This document shows, piece by piece, positions 42,746 through 46,432 of a DNA stretch of 46,432 nucleotides. Origin of the DNA: Flavobacteriales bacterium (GTDB lineage Bacteria; Bacteroidota; Bacteroidia; Flavobacteriales_D; Sanyastnellaceae); NCBI GenBank assembly GCA_019694805.1, contig JAIBBG010000023.1:1-46432 (forward strand). The letters run 5' to 3'. A program made the translations under genes and the position numbers. The notes beneath the pieces are model-generated. The model worked only from the letters and a program-made list of their open reading frames with translations. It was not told where the DNA came from and did no database searches. Positions within the stretch are counted from its first letter, which is position 1; each line of letters starts with the position of its first letter.

Positions 42746-43953
42746 GGATTCTGATTGTAGTAATAATTCACTTCATCTGTTGCCAATGCATACCGATAAG
42801 CAGCATCCGCATAAGCCAAACGGTATTGTAAAACATCCTTCAATGTTCTTAAATGGGTGATGTAATCGATCTCTCCGGCAAAGAGATATCGCTCTGAAGC
42901 TTCTGCCAATGATTGTGCGGTTGTTAAGCCTGATTTCAAATGATATTGGAGTATATCCTTCGAGCTCGACCATGCAGAAACCGCGTTAACGCGACCTTTT
43001 TCCCATGCCAATTTCGCCTGATCCGCTTTGGCTGAAATCGCTTCTTCTCTGGCTTTCATCGCTTTGATATTTCCCGAATATTGCCAAAACCAAAGGGGAA
43101 TAGTTATACCCGCTTGCCACCTCATATTCATGGGTGTATCCTTACCTGCTTGATTCAAATAGCCCAATTGAATGCCCGGAAATGTTTTGTTTTTCTCCAC
43201 CTTCAATTGTTGTCCGATGAGGTTCACTTCTCCTTCTGCCACTTTCAGGTATGACGAAAGATTGGGCATGAGTGTTAATTCAGGCGTATTCAAGTCAAAT
43301 GCAGAGGCCTCAAATGGCTGCATGACGATACTGTCACGGGTAGGGAAATAATATTTGATGGATCTCAAAGCATTTTCGTACTCTACCTGTGCCTGTATGT
43401 ATTGTTGATGCACCTGTCCATACTCCAACATGGCGAAGTTCTTTTCCATGAGATCAATATCTCCAGCCAGAAAACGTTGTTCAGTAGCCTGCAGAATAGC
43501 ATACAACAAACTATCCTGCTCGCGAAGAATGCGAAGGTTCGTGGATCTGTACCTTCCTTCATCAAAAGCTTGGCAAGCTTCATACAAGAGCATTTCAGCT
43601 TGCAGACTTTGCACGTTTTCTTGTAAGTCCAAATTGGCCTCCAGCATTCTTTTCCGCGCAACATAGACGCCGGGGAAATCAAAATTCTGATTGATACCTA
43701 AAGCATAAAATTGTCCGGTTGGACTCTGCACTCCGATGGAAGGATTCGGTAATGCCCATGCTGTTTGCTTTTCGAATGATGCAGCGTCTACCAGTTTTTG
43801 TTCTGCCTGGATGGATGGATGGTTTGCTTTCACGCCATTCAAAAATTCATCCCGTTGCAAGATTCGTTGGGCCTGGGATTGTGCAGCTATGATCATCACG
43901 GACATCAACATCATCCATGACATTCCTCTATTTTTTTTCTGATCAAAGGTCAT
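42742..43953 (-). CDS. TolC-family outer-membrane efflux protein
   Basis: 403-residue outer-membrane factor for the RND pump. Signal peptide (MSWMMLMSVMIIAAQSQAQ) then the helical repeats of the TolC fold, with the family pattern NPSIGVQSPTG, LDLQENVQSLQAEMLLYEA in the first half, and QQLKVEKNKTFPGIQLGYL and AGITIPLWFWQYSGNIKAMK in the second. The start overlaps the RND gene's 3' end by 11 bp; the stop overlaps the adaptor start. Confidence 0.9.
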   Translation of the reverse strand: MTFDQKKNRGMSWMMLMSVMIIAAQSQAQRILQRDEFLNGVKANHPSIQAEQKLVDAASFEKQTAWALPNPSIGVQSPTGQFYALGINQNFDFPGVYVARKRMLEANLDLQENVQSLQAEMLLYEACQAFDEGRYRSTNLRILREQDSLLYAILQATEQRFLAGDIDLMEKNFAMLEYGQVHQQYIQAQVEYENALRSIKYYFPTRDSIVMQPFEASAFDLNTPELTLMPNLSSYLKVAEGEVNLIGQQLKVEKNKTFPGIQLGYLNQAGKDTPMNMRWQAGITIPLWFWQYSGNIKAMKAREEAISAKADQAKLAWEKGRVNAVSAWSSSKDILQYHLKSGLTTAQSLAEASERYLFAGEIDYITHLRTLKDVLQYRLAYADAAYRYALATDEVNYYYNQNP

Positions 43954-46432
43954 CTTTTCGCTGATTTTTTTGATGAAAATATTCTTTCAAAGCTTTTTCG
44001 CCGACGGCTCTAAATACTACTGGTGTCACTATCACATCCAGTAATGTAGAAGAAATGAGACCGCCCAGAATTACTGTGGCGACAGGATACAATATTTCTT
44101 TGCCGGGTGCTTGTGGGTCGAGTGTAAGTGGAATAAGCGCCAACGAAGCCACAAGTGCAGTCATCATCACGGGGATTAATCTTTCCAGTGAACCTCTGAT
44201 CACCATTTGATCAGAAAATTTTTCGCCCTCATGTTCAATCAAATGAATATAATGTGATATCATCATGATGCCATTGCGAGATGCAATTCCGGTAAGGGTG
44301 ATGAATCCTACCATAGTAGCTACAGAGAAAACGCCTCCTGTCAACCAAACGGCAACGACACTGCCTACCAACGCCAATGGAATATTGAGCATGATTTGCA
44401 ATACAATTCTCCAAGTGCGGAAATTGTAATATAATACTCCAAAGATGCCCACCAATGCCAACACCGCCATCCAGAACATCTGCGAAGAAGCTTGCTTCTG
44501 CGCTTCATACTGACCACCATACACCAAGTATGCACCTTCGGGTAGATGTATTTGTTCATCTATTTGCTTTCGAATTTCATCTACCGTACTTCCGAGATCA
44601 CGATCCTGAACATTGCAACTAACATAAATTTTGCGCTGTGTATTTTCATGAGAAATATTGTTCACCGAATATGTGTATTCGATATCAGCAATTCTTTCCA
44701 GAGGAATAAGCGTGCCATCGGGAGCATCCACGAGAGTTTGTCGGATTTGTTCTATATCACTTCTCCCCTCTTCAGTGGTTCGAAGCACAATGTCAAATGA
44801 TTTCTGTCCATCTATGATCTGTCCTGTGCGAGTGCCATTGTAAAAAACCTCAAGATCACGTGCCACTTTTCCGGCTTGCAAACCATACCGTTTCAACGCT
44901 TCACGGTCTACTCGGATGAGCAATTGAGGAACCATTTGCTGCCGCTCTACCTGCACATCCGTAGTTCCTGGAACATTTCGAACTACCTCAGCCATGCGTG
45001 TAGCGGTCAGTCTCATTTCATTCAAATCTTTACCAAAAAGTTTAATAGAAACCTGAGCCTTTACTCCACTCAATAAATGTTCAACCCGGTGAGAAATAGG
45101 TTGACCAACTTCCACACTGACACCTTTCAAAATTTTCAGTTTATTCCTCAGATCAGTGATGATCTCTTGCCGACTTCGATCGGTACCTTTTTCGATAACC
45201 ACATCAATTTCACTATTGGAAACAGGTTCAACGTGTTCATCCAATTCAGCACGCCCTGTTCTTCTGCTTACGTATGCCACACCTTCCGACTCAAGCATGA
45301 TTTTCTCAGCAATCATCCCGATCCTGTTGCTCTCTTCAAGCGATGTTCCTGGTGGAGCATAGAGATTGATGGTAAAACTTCCTTCATTGAACGGTGGAAG
45401 AAACTCAGTACCGAAAAACGGAACAACAGCTATCGCGCCGACGATCATCACCAGGGCAATGCCAACAACAAGGGTTGGTTTACCCAGGGTTTTGCGCAAA
45501 GTTTTCTCATCTTGTCGCTTCAACCACCTCACCAATCGCGTCTCTTTCTCCGCGTCTTGAACACCAGAAGCGAACATTCGCAAATACCATGATCGTCCCG
45601 GCTTGTTGTTATTCTTCGCTTGAAGTAACAGAGAACAAAGCGCTGGTGTGACCGTGAGCGAAACCAACAGCGATGCCAGTATACTGGTGATGTAAGCAAT
45701 GCCCAGTGGCGCAAAGATTTTTCCTTCAATGCCTTGCAACCAAAACAAGGGAAGGAAAACCAATACAACAATAATGGTCGCAAATACAATAGAGTTTCGA
45801 ACTTCAGAACTGGCCTCATAAATCACACGGAGAAATGGACGCCGTTGTTCTTGAGGTAAGTGAAAATTCTCTTTCAGCCTTCGGTAGACATTCTCTACAT
45901 CGACAATAGCATCGTCGACCAATTCACCAATGGCAATGGCAAGGCCGCCTAAGGTGAGGGTGTTGATCGAAATACCAAAGAACTTAAATATGATGGCCGT
46001 AATCACAATCGACAACGGTATCGCCGTAAGGGTGATGAACGTAGTTCGCAAATTCATCAGGAACAACAACAAGATCACTATGACAAGGAAAAAACCATCG
46101 CGCAAGGCTTCTTCTACATTGCTGACAGAATTTTCGATGAAGTGTTTTTGTTGGAAAATTTCAGTATTGATTTTGACATCGGCCGGCAAGGCATTCTGCA
46201 ATTCATGGAGTGCTTTTTCAATCTCTTCAGTTAAAGCTACTGTGTTGGCCTGAGGCTGCTTCTCCACGGTGAGGATAACGGCAGGTTTGCCATTCACTCC
46301 GGCATCTCCCCTTTTGATGGCAGCACCAAAACGGATATCCGCAACTTGGGATAACAAAACCGGTTGTCCGTCCTTGTTGCTGAGCACTGTATTTTCAAGA
46401 TCGTGAATAGAACTGGCCCTTGCCACATTTCG
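43943..46432 (-). CDS. Heavy-metal RND efflux permease (CusA/CzcA type), 5' part outside window
   Basis: About 830 C-terminal residues are in view; the N-terminus lies beyond the right edge, so the start is unknown. Family features: SQVADIRFGAAIKRG in the periplasmic porter region, the TM4 proton-relay stretch GELVDDAIVDVENVYRRLKE, a second half starting around GTEFLPPFNEGSFTINLYAP, and TLTGIASRNGIMMISHYIHL in TM10. Proton-driven export of a divalent or monovalent heavy metal is expected. First gene of an operon with OMF and adaptor; all three overlap. The exact metal cannot be told. Confidence 0.92.
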   Translation of the reverse strand, partial: RNVARASSIHDLENTVLSNKDGQPVLLSQVADIRFGAAIKRGDAGVNGKPAVILTVEKQPQANTVALTEEIEKALHELQNALPADVKINTEIFQQKHFIENSVSNVEEALRDGFFLVIVILLLFLMNLRTTFITLTAIPLSIVITAIIFKFFGISINTLTLGGLAIAIGELVDDAIVDVENVYRRLKENFHLPQEQRRPFLRVIYEASSEVRNSIVFATIIVVLVFLPLFWLQGIEGKIFAPLGIAYITSILASLLVSLTVTPALCSLLLQAKNNNKPGRSWYLRMFASGVQDAEKETRLVRWLKRQDEKTLRKTLGKPTLVVGIALVMIVGAIAVVPFFGTEFLPPFNEGSFTINLYAPPGTSLEESNRIGMIAEKIMLESEGVAYVSRRTGRAELDEHVEPVSNSEIDVVIEKGTDRSRQEIITDLRNKLKILKGVSVEVGQPISHRVEHLLSGVKAQVSIKLFGKDLNEMRLTATRMAEVVRNVPGTTDVQVERQQMVPQLLIRVDREALKRYGLQAGKVARDLEVFYNGTRTGQIIDGQKSFDIVLRTTEEGRSDIEQIRQTLVDAPDGTLIPLERIADIEYTYSVNNISHENTQRKIYVSCNVQDRDLGSTVDEIRKQIDEQIHLPEGAYLVYGGQYEAQKQASSQMFWMAVLALVGIFGVLYYNFRTWRIVLQIMLNIPLALVGSVVAVWLTGGVFSVATMVGFITLTGIASRNGIMMISHYIHLIEHEGEKFSDQMVIRGSLERLIPVMMTALVASLALIPLTLDPQAPGKEILYPVATVILGGLISSTLLDVIVTPVVFRAVGEKALKEYFHQKNQRKDDL

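Overview
The window looks like a chromosomal segment of a free-living member of the Bacteroidota. The evidence is two type IX secretion (T9SS) cargo proteins carrying the two classic C-terminal sorting domains (gliding-type CHU_C and Por-type), two TonB-dependent outer-membrane receptors, a FeoA/FeoB/Cys-rich iron module, SusC-era style lipoproteins, very weak Shine-Dalgarno signals and moderately AT-rich sequence. A genus cannot be assigned from sequence alone.

Layout. (1) 1-13383 is entirely minus-strand and accessory in character: GNAT acetyltransferase, polysaccharide deacetylase, a small membrane protein, a VOC protein, a broken DUF6970 lipoprotein, a DHCW cupin, two large T9SS cargo proteins, a propeller lipoprotein, a DUF1801 protein, a 4-TM protein and a D15-type barrel. 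This block is strewn with intergenic repeats of at least two kinds. (2) 13416-21802 is plus-strand: plsC coupled to a TonB receptor, a three-gene operon (helical protein, TerB-like protein, MBL-rhodanese persulfide dioxygenase) with a clear terminator, then a large OMP_b-brl-type receptor. (3) 22375-31317 has mixed strands: M1 aminopeptidase, rRNA methyltransferase, DUF2520 protein, KdsC-like phosphatase, conserved hypothetical, Smr protein, acyl-CoA dehydrogenase with terminator, apt and a ComEA-like HhH protein. (4) 31461-38036: small lipoprotein, feoA-feoB-Cys-rich iron operon, ArsR/DUF6428 pair with a perfect palindromic operator, ABC-F ATPase and DOPA dioxygenase-like protein. (5) 38254-46432: M28 peptidase, an outer-membrane barrel, and a heavy-metal RND efflux operon (RND pump, OMF, His-rich adaptor) that runs off the right edge.

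The most unusual signal is the intergenic repeat architecture on the left. Four roughly 95-115 bp elements (A 9640-9739, B 4043-4145, D 3576-3690, C 11-129) each sit directly after the 3' end of a minus-strand gene. They carry a short hairpin whose stem covaries (CGAG/CTCG against CACG/CGTG) and end in 7-mers that fit, exactly or nearly, the integron attC boxes RYYYAAC and GTTRRRY. Elements B and D bracket a single cupin ORF like a gene cassette, and the stop codons of two ORFs lie inside the box. No integrase is visible, so a relic or unconventional integron-like array is a hypothesis. A second family, with termini resembling TTGAACCCGAATCATGC and its inverse, forms small MITE-like units; one 83-bp copy (11499-11581) has nearly perfect 19-bp inverted ends.
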